Shown: positions 1 through 10,649 of the stretch, piece after piece | Layout: every line of letters starts with the position of its first letter | How positions within the stretch are numbered: position 1 is the first letter of the stretch | Assembly: GCA_028023455.1 (NCBI GenBank) | Contig: JAQFVV010000157.1 | Span: 186,001-250,000 of the forward strand | DNA length: 64,000 nt | Source of the DNA: Epiperipatus broadwayi | Taxonomy: Eukaryota; Onychophora; Udeonychophora; Euonychophora; Peripatidae | Direction of reading: 5' to 3' | Made by a program: the position numbers and the translations under genes | The notes under the pieces: generated by a model | Databases searched by the model: none | Told to the model about the DNA's origin: nothing | The model's input: the letters and a program-made list of their open reading frames with translations, nothing else

Positions 1-370
1 GAATAAAAGAATCAGTTACAGAAAATTTAAACCACGGATTTAGTAACAGAAAGTAACTTGTTGCAAAATTTCTCAGCTTCATTCAAGAACTCTTGATCTT
101 CTAGGCATAACTTAAAATTTTATTCTATTATTTCATTTTACCTTTACCGCAAAAGTTTTTATAAATGTTTCAACCACATTGTATATCCTCTTTGTCGACA
201 ATAGTAGAATGAAAATAAAGATGTACTATACTTGACTTAATTCAGTAAATACTTCTTGAACTGAAATTGATATATTTTACATAACTTACAGTTGACTTAA
301 AGAATCTTAGAACGGTTCAAAGGTTTCTAATATACCTTAGCTCTATTCCATAACAGCTAAGATATATTGA
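1..370. other. AT-rich noncoding stretch
   Basis: I see no coding signal, RNA gene or recognisable repeat here. The segment ends where the trinucleotide tail of the neighbouring minus-strand LINE end begins. Confidence 0.5.
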
Positions 371-597
371 TTATCATCATCATCATCATTATCAACCATT
401 ATCAATTCACTGCAGGATGAATGTCTCTCCAAGTTCAATCCATCTCCTCCGATCTTTAGCTTCTCTTCTCCACATCACCCCTGCACACGTTCTTATTTCT
501 TCTATCCATCTCACATGTGATCTCTTTCTGGGTCTTTTACAATCTCTTGGAATCCCATTTGATTTCAGTTGTCCATCTATTATCATCATGTTGATTA
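371..597 (-). pseudogene. 5'-truncated RTE-like LINE, C-terminal end and 3' tail
   Basis: On the minus strand a 60-residue open frame (589 to 407) carries the typical last segment of an RTE-type endonuclease/reverse transcriptase polyprotein: a basic lead-in (IPRDCKRPRKRSHVRW), then EIRTCAG, then a tail motif RRWIELGETF. After the stop, a short untranslated part ends in a run of ATG/ATA triplets (about 371 to 392), as expected for the microsatellite tail of such LINEs. Only the last about 60 codons remain, so this is a 5'-truncated, dead insertion. The same sequence occurs at 13.0-13.4 kb (plus) and, more decayed, at 52.9-53.2 kb (minus). Family placement rests on recognised motifs; RTE is more likely than other LINE clades but was not tested by phylogeny. 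Confidence 0.7.
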
Positions 598-1599
598 TAT
601 ATGCAGAGAAAAGATGAAGAGTAATAGTATAAAGTATATAATCAGTAATATTAAGAAAAAACTTATCAACAATTCACATTAAACATGACAACATACAATG
701 TTTACTATCTACACTATGAGATGGAGTTTCTATTCAGTGATAAAGTTCTTATATTTTTATTACTAGCTATTTCCTGCATTATTTGAACTCAGCTAAAGTT
801 TCACTATTCTTACCTGTCTGCAACAAAATTTGCATTTAGCTGTTTTATAAATTTCAACTATTTCTAAATAAGTGTTCTAATCTAATTCTATATTTCAGTA
901 TTATTGTTATCAACAACTTGAGTCTGTTATTTTGTAAATTTGTTCTAAAGTCAATTTATTTTAAAACAAAAGTTATCTCATGATTTAATCATAGAAAATG
1001 TATTACATGCATTTAATAAAATATTAATTTGAAAGCTATTATTTTATATAAAAGATTAATATATTAAAAAATAATAATTTTTAGTCAATTTCTGTCTATC
1101 AATGATCTGGCATTTTCTTACAAACTTGTAAAATCACTGAATATTGTCAAAAAAAAACCATGGAGAAACAAAACTCTATAATATCTAGTCATAAGGCCTG
1201 GTCATTTTTGTGAAAGCTTTGTGGATGTAAAAATACCTCTAAAAAAACTATTACTGTTAATGAAATTGCCAATCTCATCTCATATTTCTAAGCCAGGATT
1301 ATAGAATAAGAAAAATCATCAATAGATCAGAATTGCAAACTTCTTTTTCACAATGTTCCACTAATATAAATCTAATGAAATTTGTAAATGTTGGTGTTCT
1401 TAATTTGTTCTTCACTGTCTTAAATGAAGAAACATCCCATGAATAGATAGTATGCTTTTACAATTTCTGAAAGAGTAGAACATAATGCCAAACTACAGTT
1501 TGCAATACTATTGAGTAACATTATCTATAAAAAAACCTATTTCCAAAAATTTCACATAAAAACAAAAGCTATAGCAAGCTTAAAAATAAACTTAGCAAT
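598..1599. other. AT-rich noncoding stretch
   Basis: No gene is visible. The right part may hold the eroded 5' portion of the plus-strand LINE that becomes readable near 1600, but I could not recognise endonuclease motifs in it. Confidence 0.4.
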
Positions 1600-2870
1600 G
1601 GTCTAACAAATTATACCCAATATCATTATTATGTGTTCTTACAAACTTTTTGAAAGAATCATATTAATAAGAATTTTGCCAATAGTTGAGAGCCATCTAC
1701 CTATTGGACAAGAAGCTGCTATGAACAAGTTCTTCTTTAACAACTCATACTAAGAAAAATTTCAGAATAAAAAACTGATGTAACCTTTATTTATTTGACC
1801 TCAGTCTTATGATGCTGTTTGGGAAAATAGTCTTAAAATATTTTTAAGAAAAACCAATCAATTTACTAACAAAATGCTCCACTATAAAAATTTAATTGAC
1901 ATTAAGTGATGTATTCATAGTAGATACAAAATTTTGTGAAATGATCTTCCTCAGGATTCATTTCTCTCACCTATTTTATTAATATATTTATTGATCATCC
2001 CAAAACAAGTTGCAGTTTATTTATGCTGATGATATTGCTTTGACTTTTCAAAAGAGATTTGTTTCTATCATACAAAAATCTCTCAATATGGATATATAAA
2101 AGATTGAAAATCTTTTTGAATATTAGGATCTTATTCTAAGTGCAGTCAAGACTAGTATGCTCAAGTTTCATTTAAACACTAGTGAATGATCTCATAATCT
2201 AAATATAATTTCTCTGGAAAACTATTTAGTATTACTTGGGTTTGTAATGCAAATATTTTATAAGCAGTCTCCTTAACCCTAGCATGTTTTTCTGGTAAGT
2301 ACTATTTCGGGTTTAGAGGAATAGTTCCCAGACTAAATTTCTGGATACTTGAATAAATATCACCATGTGAAATATTATGGGTAAACTCAAGTCTGCTCCT
2401 TTACAATGGTTTCCTATTCTTTCACATATTCTTCCATCAAATATCACATGACAAGATGTTTCACAGAAAATATATATAAAGTAGTTAAGTAGATTTAATT
2501 TTCCAATGACTCACGACAGTTTGTTTCATTACCAAAGACTCATTTCAAAACAAAATCCTCATTTAAATGTTTAACCAAAAATTCACTATTGAAGAATTAA
2601 GCATAAAAAAATGAATTTTTTATAATGTAACAAAAAAATGTCTTTTTTGAAAATTCTTCAATAATGCCAGTTAGAGTAATCTTCATTGATATGGCAGGGA
2701 TCATATCAAGAGATTTTAAAAAAATTATGGTCACTGCATTCATCTGCTTCATAAATGGAATTTATCAGACACTGATATATATAAATGTAGGCAAATATTA
2801 TCTGTGGATAAAGTGGTCAAATTGAAGGACTTAACCACTAGTGAATCTATCTCCTGGTTGATATTTCTAC
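1600..2870 (+). pseudogene. Decayed Jockey-like LINE reverse transcriptase
   Basis: No long frame survives, but translating across frameshifts shows reverse-transcriptase landmarks in the right order: PISLLC followed by YKLFERI near 1618-1650 (region before RT motif A), a short SYDAVW near 1808-1822 (motif A with its aspartate), DLPQ.S.LSPIL near 1940-1975 (motif B), an intact YADDIA at 2022-2039 (motif C), then SAPLQWFPILSH at 2392-2427 and a degenerate HKWNLSDTD region near 2745-2770, both typical of the thumb and C-terminal part of Jockey-superfamily LINEs. Several stops and frame changes make it a pseudogene. The protein would have been an RNA-dependent DNA polymerase for target-primed integration. 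The 3' end lies near 2870, where T-rich AT sequence starts. Jockey-like is my family reading; other related LINE clades are possible. Confidence 0.75.
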
Positions 2871-3357
2871 TTTTTTTTAATTTATTAATAATTAAGTTGG
2901 CAAAAAAATCCATGTGTTTTTTAGTTTACATTTTTATTTTTGTAACATTTTTATATTTTTAAGTTTTTTCATTGTAGATATAAGTTTTAATATAGTGTTA
3001 ATGTATTTATCAACTTAATGTCATATATTTATTAATAATAAAATAAATTTAATTAAAAATTTTACATTTTTTTAAATAAAAATAAAAATTCTAATTACTT
3101 TCTAAATGTATATATATATATATGTTCAAATTTTATTTTTATCAGTGAATTATTTACCTTCACCTTATCATAACTATCTATCAGCCCAGAAATCCAAACA
3201 ATCTTTCTCATGATCCATTTTAAGCATCCACTTTTTTAAGTTAGCAATATTAAAACAGGCAAAACTTTCGATACAGTATTGCCACTACTAGCCAGAGTAA
3301 TCAAAGGATGCCAGAAGGCTTGTGGATAAAATCTCCATCTAGTGCTACTTATCCAAT

Positions 3358-3403
3358 ATCTCCAGACTAGTTTCTGACTTGTGGCCTTCATCAGTGAGGA
3401 GCC
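3358..3403 (-). ncRNA. Hammerhead ribozyme-like motif, family A copy 1
   Basis: Reading the minus strand: CTCCTCA, then the core CTGATGA, a small hairpin (GGC / GTC arms round CACAA), GAAA, the palindrome ACTAGT, C, then TGGAGATA. This is the order of a type I hammerhead with a minimal helix III. Helix I pairs CTCA with TGGA only partly. The position directly after CUGAUGA and the one before GAAA are A and A rather than the usual G-C pair, which predicts weak activity. Confidence 0.6.
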
Positions 3404-4058
3404 TTGGATCTGACAGCACTGCACCTAGATCTTGGGATCTAATGTAACCCTCCAGAAGCCACCTTTTATCTCTACTTAACTACAAAACTATGAGTCTTAA
3501 ATTGAAAACATAATAATATTTTCAATCCAAGCTCATTAGCTTATTTTAGTTATATAGGCCTGAACTCAGTTCAGTACATTTACATTTTGGTGTCTTTGGT
3601 TCTTTAATAACCATAGCCACCACTATCCTATTAAGCAGGATTGGTTTTAAGCCAATAAGCATCACATGATCATTATTTCTTATGCTTGCTTATAACTGTT
3701 ATTAAAACAGGCATAACTCTCCATAGTGTATTGTATTGCTTTCTGGTACCCATTGATTACTCTGGCTTGCACTAAGTGGCAATACTGTATGGAGAGTTTT
3801 TCCTGTTTTAATAAAAGTTATAAGTATGCATAAGAAATGATGATCATGTGATGCTTATTGGCTTAAAACCAATCCTGCCTAATAGGATAGTTGTGAATAT
3901 GGTTATTAAAGAACCAAAGACACCAAAATATATAGGTAATGTACTGAGTTTAGACCTATATGACTGTTGGATTGAAAATATTATTGTGTTTTCAATTTAA
4001 GATTGCTGGGGGATTGCATTAGATCCTTAAGACCTAGGTGCAGTGCTCTCGGATCCAT

Positions 4059-4108
4059 GTCACCTCACTGACAAAGGCCACAAGCCAGAAACTTGTCTGT
4101 GGATATTG
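4059..4108 (+). ncRNA. Hammerhead ribozyme-like motif, family A copy 2 (core mutated)
   Basis: Same layout as the other family A copies, but the core reads CTGACAA instead of CTGANGA, so an essential G is lost. GAAA and the following CTTGTC are kept, as is the GGC-CACAA-GCC hairpin. Expected to be inactive. Confidence 0.5.
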
Positions 4109-4397
4109 GATGAGTTGGCACTAGATGAGGATTTTATGCACAAGCCTTCTGGCTTGCACTGAGTGGCAATACTGTATGGAGAGTTTTGCCTGTTTTAATA
4201 ACAGTTATAAGCAAGCATAAGAAATGGTGCTCATGTGAAGTAAGCAATATATATAGCACATTTTATAATTTAAATTCATATACACATATTCAGTTTTAAT
4301 TAAGTTTAACTTTATTTACATTTTTAAAAAAGTGCATTTCACATGTCTATACTATTACACCTTCCTAAAACAAACATCCAAAAATGTCAGAGATAAA

Positions 4398-4450
4398 TGA
4401 TCCCCCAAAATGCACATTTCATGTGAATCAGCACTCATCACTTGACAAGA
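4398..4450 (-). ncRNA. Hammerhead ribozyme-like motif, family D copy 1
   Basis: Minus strand: GTGATGA (first core base changed from C to G), then a helix II GTGCTG...CACAT with imperfect pairing, GAAA at 4420-4417, a possible helix III ATG/CAT round TG, then TTTGGGG. It lies in the Z block of the segmental duplication. The changed first base suggests an inactive relic. Confidence 0.5.
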
Positions 4451-4984
4451 TCACAATCTCTTACACATATCTTCATCATTGTCTTATCATTATATTGACA
4501 GCAAATTATTATAGTTTGATTATATGTGTCAAACTTTCTACATATACAACTTTGACACAAACAACTTTATGAAAATATATTAATGATTATTATTTATTAT
4601 TTGTTAAACTAGAGATTATCTCTAGCCCAAATATAATTTGTAAATCTCACTTAGTGAACAGTACATTTATAGGGTTAAAGAAATATCAATACCTAAGTTT
4701 CCTTGCCCATGTTGACAGTTTTAATAACTTTTATCACACCACTCTTATATAAAGTATGGACTGTTTTCTACTTGCTTTTGACATCTTATAAAGAGATGTA
4801 CAACCCATCACACTGTAATATATGTTCCAAAATTTTGTTTTTATCAGTGCATCTTTCACTTTAGCTCAATCCTATTATAACCACCTATCACTCCAAAAGT
4901 CAGATCAATCTCTCTCACTATGGATGCCATCTTAAACATCCATTTTTTTAAGTAAGCAAGACATATAACATTTTATAATTTAAA

Positions 4985-4986
<2 letters not shown>

Positions 4987-5063
<77 letters not shown>
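4987..5063. repeat. (TA)n microsatellite
   Basis: About 77 bp of uninterrupted TA dinucleotides inside block Z copy 2; the matching place in copy 1 has only a few TA units, so the tract expanded after the duplication. Confidence 0.95.
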
Positions 5064-5066
<3 letters not shown>

Positions 5067-5177
5067 AAAATACATTTAAATTTAACTTCATTTATATATT
5101 TTTTTTAATTATATGTCTAACTTCTATATCATCACACTTTCCTAAAACAAATAACCAAAGACATGAAAAAAGATAAG

Positions 5178-5232
5178 TGATTCTCAAGATCCATATTTCA
5201 TGCTGAGCTAGCACTCATCAGTTGATTCATAT
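5178..5232 (-). ncRNA. Hammerhead ribozyme-like motif, family D copy 2 (canonical core)
   Basis: Minus strand: ATCAA, intact CTGATGA (5221-5215), a helix II whose arms GTGCT and AGCAT pair with a G-U, round a short loop, intact GAAA (5199-5196), then T-ATGG-ATC. In the last part A15.1 can pair with the U of AUC and the next U with A, leaving loop ATGG and placing the predicted cleavage after AUC. Downstream TTGA pairs with upstream TCAA as the inner part of helix I. All invariant hammerhead positions appear to be present. It lies in block Z copy 2. Confidence 0.7.
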
Positions 5233-5790
5233 CCCAATCTCATATTTATCTTTTTCATTTGTTAACTATTACGTAGATAGCAAATTACTGTAGTTTGATT
5301 ACAAGTGTCAAACTTTCTACGTTCCCAACTTTGGTACAATTCATTTTATATAAATATATTAATGATTGCTACTAATTATTTATTAAACTAGAGATTATTT
5401 CTAGCCCAAATATACACTTTAAATCTCACTTAATGAATAGTACATTTCTAGTGTTATATAGATATCAACGAATGAGTTTCTTTACCCATGTTCATAGTTT
5501 TGATAACTTTCATTACATCATTCTTACACAAGATGGGGGTTGGTTTCTATCTGCTTTCAATATCTTGTGGAGGGGGGGGTGCAGTCCATTGCACTGTAGT
5601 AAATGGTTTTTTTATTTTATGGGTTTTTTCCACTTCGGATATAGTTTTTAATAAATTGTTAAATTTTCATTTATCAACTTAATGTCATGGGTCTATTTAT
5701 AGTAAAATAAATTTAATTAAAAGTTTTATATTTTTAAAATAAAAGTAAAATTATAATTATTTTCTAAATTGTATATACTGTATATATATT

Positions 5791-8040
5791 TAAAAATTTA
5801 TTAACAATGGCATATTGGTGGGACTTTTTGTTACTGTTTTGTTTTTAAAAAGAAAATAAAACTCTCATGAGTTTTAAAGATCTGTTACTATTGCAAATTT
5901 AATAAAATACCATGGATAGATACGTTTCATTTTTATATCTAAAAGCTAAAGTTGTATTTAATAAAAGAAAAAAAATGTTTGTTAAGAATTCTCTAATGAT
6001 ACGTGTCCGAAGCGGTAAATCTCTTAATGCTAAAAATTACCTAGAGTTTTGTTAATGGTATTTATTTACGAATTCAAAATGTCTTTTTGCACATACATTT
6101 TATAATTTTTAACAGGTTTCAAAACGATTCACAAATTTACAACACTATTGTTGTCTTAGAAGAGGGCAAAAATAAAACAACTAATATTGGATACGAAACT
6201 TTAATCGTATGTAAGCGTATTGCAACAATATAAAATATGATGCTGGCTGATAAATAGTAGTAAATCTGTTTGGTGAAAAGCATTTAACCAAATTTTGAAA
6301 TTTACATATTATTTATGATAATTTGTTATGAGGGAATAGACCTTGTGTTGAGATGCAACCAATCATTTGCCATTTTTATAATTTGTTTTCATATTTGGAA
6401 TCAGAAAAACATTAAAAAAATTAATCAAAATGATTCTTATCTAGTAAACTCAAGTAACTATTCAATTCTGGTCAGTAAATGGCTCTCTGGTTTTTCTTTG
6501 CAAGAGACCAAAATAAAGGATAGAAAACACGCAAATCCTCATCAACAATAAATTTATGAACTTGGGAACTAAAGTCTTCTTTGTTTTTTGTTTTTTATAA
6601 AAAGCTAATGGAAAAGTTTTTTCTCTTTATTTGGCTACTTAAAAAATGCTTTGAATTTATATAGAAATATACTAAATATTTTTTCATGAAATAAATATAT
6701 GATCAGACTTTTAATTGAGAAATAATACTTCATCAATATCTCTGATAGTTTGCCATTGATTGCCATTACTCCAGCACTTCAATTTTGTGGCTATATCATA
6801 AACTTTAATAAGCTTTTTGCATTATTAAATAAAATAATCTTATCATTTTATTCGACTATAAAATTCTTTTATTCTAATATTTATTTTATTTATAATTATA
6901 AAAATAATTGTAGAAAAAATATTATAGAAGGATTATTGTTTTTCAGTTAATACAATATTTTATTTTGTTTTTTCTTTTATGGTTTAATATCTGTTAAATA
7001 TTTTACAATTTTGGTTTACTTTTAAATTTACAAATTTGTTTTAGTAGTTTATTTTTTGATAGAAAATTAAAAATAATTTTATATTATCTTATTTTTTTCT
7101 CTTTACCTTATTATAATATTCTTATGTACTTAAACCCCCCATGTTGCTGAAAATTTATGCAAATATATATATATACAATTTATATGTTTATTTTTATATA
7201 TTGTAATCAAAATAAACATTTATCAATTAAATTATCTTTTTTTCTACACTGAAACCTATTTTTTAAAACTCTGCAAACTTCATGACAGCTGTTTTAGAAA
7301 TAAATTCTCCCCTTCTTTCAGATCTCATTGTTTTTCTAAAAAAAAATAATAATCATAAAATTGCTTAGAAGACAAAATAAAATTGTAATAATATAACAAT
7401 ACATGATTTCTCTGTTTCATCCAAATACATGCTTCCAAAGGCAATTCTCTTCACTATGCTCCAAAGCAATTCTGCTATAAACTTAAGGAATTATTGGACA
7501 TTAGATAATGATGTTATAATATCCACATCTCCAGAGTGATTTTGACCTTTGCTTTCATAAGCTTTGAATTTGAAGTTCTTATTAATAAAGACAAGATTCA
7601 GAAAATAGTTTGAAAATGTAAATATCATAACATTACTATCTAGTATTAATTTATTACTCAAGATTACAGCAGATAAGATTAGAGTAGGATGCAAGAACTG
7701 ATTTGGAAGAATATGTTAAGACTAAGTTATGGAATATTTTTAATATTAACCTTTTCTAGCTAAAGAATAAGAGAAGACTAATATTAACATAAAACTGAGG
7801 ATAACTAAAATGTATAGATTTGTCAGATTTATATAACTATGTGAGAAAGTTGGCATGAGTTCAAAACTTTAAAGCTTTTTTATTAATTTCAAATTATTAT
7901 TTTGAATAGTATATAAGAATTTAAAATAGTTTTTAAATACATAAATGTATTAGTTTCAGCTTTAAATTGTAAATTCTGACTGACAAAGATAAAATCCAAA
8001 AACCTAGTTTAGAAATATTGGTATTATTTGTATTACCATT
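5791..8040. other. AT-rich noncoding stretch
   Basis: No gene, RNA gene or clear repeat was recognised. Short frames here (for example 6315-6551 and 6750-6950) are rich in I, F, N, Y and K, as expected from AT-rich DNA, and match no domain I know. Confidence 0.5.
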
Positions 8041-8045
8041 TAGTG

Positions 8046-9146
8046 TGGTGTTTCTCAACTGATGATTCACAGACTATTGGTGATTTGCAGAAAAAATTTA
8101 CTGGTCTGCAAAAAACTGTAAATTTTTTTATATTTATTATATATTTTTTTACAATCTTTTATATTTTATCTTTAATTCAGTTTTAACATTTTCTTTTGTT
8201 TGTTAATTGTTTTATTCATAAAATTCATAGAAAATAAATTAAAAAACAAAACACTTCAAGAAATACAAAAACGTTTCTATTATTTAGTAGTAGTCATCAC
8301 ACAGTAAAAACACTGTTCCATTAACAATTTTACACATACATACTTCATGCATGGAGGAAGACTTTGGTAAGTACAAAAATAACAAAAGTTATCAGTCATA
8401 TGGACTATGGACATTTAACAGGAATTTGTTGTGAATATACTCAATATTATATTATCCATAGGAAGAAGAAATACAGAAAGGGGATATATGGATTTTAAAT
8501 CCATATGGATTTTAAATCCATTTACTGAACAAGAAACTAACCTAACTGATTTGGAACACAAATAAATAATAGACTTAAGTTGCTATGATACATTAAAGTT
8601 ATTATTTAGTTGAATAAGTATAACTTAATGTTGGGTTACAATTAAAACTGAATATCCAGAATTACTTAAAAAAAAGCCTTTAAAATGTTATTGCCATTTT
8701 CGATCACATACTTATATCAATCGACGTTTTTGACAATGACGCTCATAAAATCAAAAAAAATCACAAATATATCTCCAAGATTTTACATACTAATTACTGA
8801 AAAGAATCAGCAACAATAACATTAGTTTTTGGTTTTATAATTATAATTCTTTGCTCAGTTATTTAAATATTATTTTTTGTTTTTCTTCAGATTTTGTTTA
8901 ATATTAGTTTAATATTTTGTTTGTTAATTTATTTCTATATGGTTTTGTCGATTATTTTATGTTTGTTTACGATTCTTTGAAACTCTATATGCATACATTA
9001 AATTTGTTGAACACTACAAGAATTATATTTTACTATAAAAACATCAGCCCTTTCTTCCATTTTTTTGTTCAATACTTCATTTGGTCAGTAATAACAAAAT
9101 TTAAAAATTTATTGGTCTGTGGCAAGTAGTCAGTTGAAAAACACTG
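8046..9146. mobile_element. Possible hAT-like non-autonomous DNA transposon
   Basis: The left end reads GGTGTTTCTCAACTGA and the reverse complement of the right end reads CAGTGTTTTTCAACTGA, followed on both sides by a partly matching CACAGAC stretch. TIRs of the CAGTGTTTCTCAAC type are typical of hAT elements. The interior (about 1.1 kb) is AT-rich with no transposase frame. The flanking 8-mers, ATTTAGTG and ATTAATGT, match poorly, so the expected 8-bp target duplication is not demonstrated. It could also be an older inverted repeat of another class. Confidence 0.4.
8486..8521. repeat. Short tandem duplication
   Basis: The 17-mer TATGGATTTTAAATCCA occurs twice in direct tandem; each unit contains a small palindrome. 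Confidence 0.7.
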
Positions 9147-9154
9147 ATTAATGT

Positions 9155-9870
9155 CCTCTGAATATTTTAAGATTAAAGTTTGTGAAACCAATATAAAGAA
9201 AATTAATCTCAGAAAATAGAATTATGCCACTAATATTAATGAAGCTTATTTATTTATGGTTGTTTATTTAAATAAATTTATTTATTTATAATTCATTTTC
9301 TATTTATTTATTTAAACATTTACTTAAAAACAATATTAAAGAAAAAAATATTTTAACTGTTTGTAAAATAAATTGCATTTATTATTTTTTAAAATATATG
9401 CATTCAATTATTAAAAAAGTAATAATTCATACTTTATTTGAAGAATAAAGTCTGTTGGTTATAAGAATTTAAATGGTTTCCTCTCTAATTTTCATTGGAT
9501 GACAAGAATTAGTAAACAATAGGGAGGCAGAATAATAGTTTATTATCTGTATTCAATCTTTGAATTGCTATTGCTCTTTTTAATATTCATGATAATGGTC
9601 AAATAAAGTGATTTATAGTCTAATGGTATGAAAAATATAAAAGGAGTTTATATGAAGTTATAGAATAATAATAAGTAATCAGATATCTTTAATTAAAGAT
9701 AGTGGAAGAAGAGCAAAGAATCAGCATGTTATCACCAAAAGTATATATAAATAATAACTATAACATCATAATAAGCATAGAAAATACTCATCAACAATCA
9801 TTCTTTGTGGCTGAATCATAATCAAAGCAATACCGATCATATGGCACAATATGAAAGAGCAAGTAACCTG
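9155..9870. other. AT-rich noncoding stretch
   Basis: Contains TTTATTTA-type simple sequence near 9240-9330. Nothing else is recognised. Confidence 0.5.

Positions 9871-9871
<1 letters not shown>

Positions 9872-9923
<52 letters not shown>
9872..9923. repeat. (TA)n tract abutting a PLE 3' end
   Basis: About 50 bp of TA repeats directly precede the minus-strand PLE 3' terminus (AATTATTCAAAACAATAC). The other PLE ends in the window also abut TA runs. Confidence 0.85.
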
Positions 9924-9927
<4 letters not shown>

Positions 9928-10336
9928 TTCAAAACAATACAATAATTAATACAGTAACAATATTTTAAACAAATATATACCAATTTAATAGAAGTACTTT
10001 CAACTATCTATGTAGTCGTTGTCAACTAGACTCAAATTGTATTAGAAAAAACCGTTACAAATGTAAACAAAAGCAATACGTCATACATCAATTTTCCCAC
10101 AATTCATTAATTTTTATATTGGCTGTCTGTCTATTTATCAACTGTTGCTTTTCACTTTTTATTAACATAGCTTCTTTAATTTTGCGTTTATTATTATTTC
10201 TTTCAATACACAGAATTTTAACTTTATTAAAATCAAAATCAAAACCATAATTACATGTTACATTATGATCAAAAAATACTGATGGTGATACATCATCATT
10301 TCTAACATTCAGTATTTTTTGATCATAATGTAACAT
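9924..10336 (-). pseudogene. Penelope-like element 3' end, GIY-YIG C-terminal fragment (left arm of pair)
   Basis: The minus-strand frame 10336-10088 (82 residues) carries the second half of a PLE GIY-YIG endonuclease domain: NVRNDDVSPSVFFDHN, NYGFDFDFNKVKILCIE, then RKIKEAMLIK with the catalytic-position glutamate, and a C-terminal IKINELWEN before the stop. It matches almost residue for residue the end of the 128-residue frame at 58.8-59.2 kb. The first ten residues (MLHYDQKILN) come from the junction with the inverted partner. About 165 bp of 3' untranslated sequence follow, ending at the (TA)n tract. The reverse transcriptase and the catalytic N-terminal part of GIY-YIG are missing. Confidence 0.8.
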
Positions 10337-10645
10337 GTAATTATGTTTTTGATTTTGATTTTAATAAAGTTAAAATTCTGTGTATTGAAAGAAATAATAA
10401 TAAACACAAAATTAAAACTATGTTAATAAATGAAAAGCAACAGTTGATAAAGACATACAATATAAAATTAATGAATTTGGTGGTATATTTTTTTTACATT
10501 TTACATCAGACAACGACTACATGATATTGAATATTTAATGTATATATTTGTTTAAAATATTGTTACTGTATTAATTATTGTATTGTTTTGAATAATTATA
10601 TATATTTTATTATAATTGGAATACAGACATTGATTAATAATTTAT
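10310..10645 (+). pseudogene. Penelope-like element 3' end (right arm of head-to-head pair)
   Basis: Starting in the junction, the plus strand repeats the PLE end in inverted orientation: CATAATGTAACATGTAATTA, the region encoding ILCIERNNN, a decayed GIY-YIG C-terminus with frame damage after about 10450, and the 3' untranslated sequence ending with TTGAATAATTATATAT. Together with the left arm it forms a head-to-head pair whose 5' ends meet near 10310-10330, where the two arms share the short sequence TACTGA/TTCAGTA. It is followed by AATTGGAATACAGACATTGA, also found after the right PLE at 62.57 kb. Confidence 0.75.
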
Positions 10646-10649
10646 ATAT

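Larger units (their letters stand above)
3238..4248. mobile_element. Family A hammerhead-bearing inverted composite element with 11-bp TSD
   Basis: The insert 3249-4237 (989 bp) is flanked by AAGTTAGCAAT (3238-3248) and AAGTAAGCAAT (4238-4248), an 11-bp target duplication with one mismatch. The duplicated Y/Z border near 4951-4970 reads straight through without the insert and so acts as an empty site. The insert holds a minus-oriented unit (3249 to about 3690) followed by plus-oriented sequence (about 3720 to 4237) in which the segment starting CTTGCACT recurs 387 bp apart (3766 and 4153), so the plus side is a partial tandem of units. Both outer ends carry the CCTGTTTTAAT end sequence of the family. 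No protein is encoded. Short minus-strand frames over 3236-3424 are chance frames. Mobilisation by PLE machinery is inferred. Confidence 0.75.
2920..5790. repeat. Direct segmental duplication (X-Y-Z-Y-Z-X)
   Basis: Three blocks recur in direct orientation. X (2920-3115 and about 5600-5790) contains CTTAATGTCAT and TTTCTAAAT. Y (3116-3248 and 4822-4965) starts TATGTTC and ends TTTTTTAAGTAAGCAA-like. Z (4249-4820 and 4966-5600) starts ATTTTATAATTTAAATTCAT and contains AAACTAGAGATTAT. The copies differ at many positions, so the duplication is old. Copy 1 of Y-Z is interrupted at the Y/Z border by the 989-bp element at 3249-4237. Copy 2 carries a long (TA)n tract at 4987-5063. Each Z block contains a family D hammerhead-like motif on the minus strand. 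Confidence 0.7.

Noticed and set aside
6315-6950. Short frames at 6315-6551 and 6750-6950 as small genes.
   Set aside because: The composition is that of random AT-rich DNA (I, F, N, Y, K), with no domain, no splice context and no repeat support.
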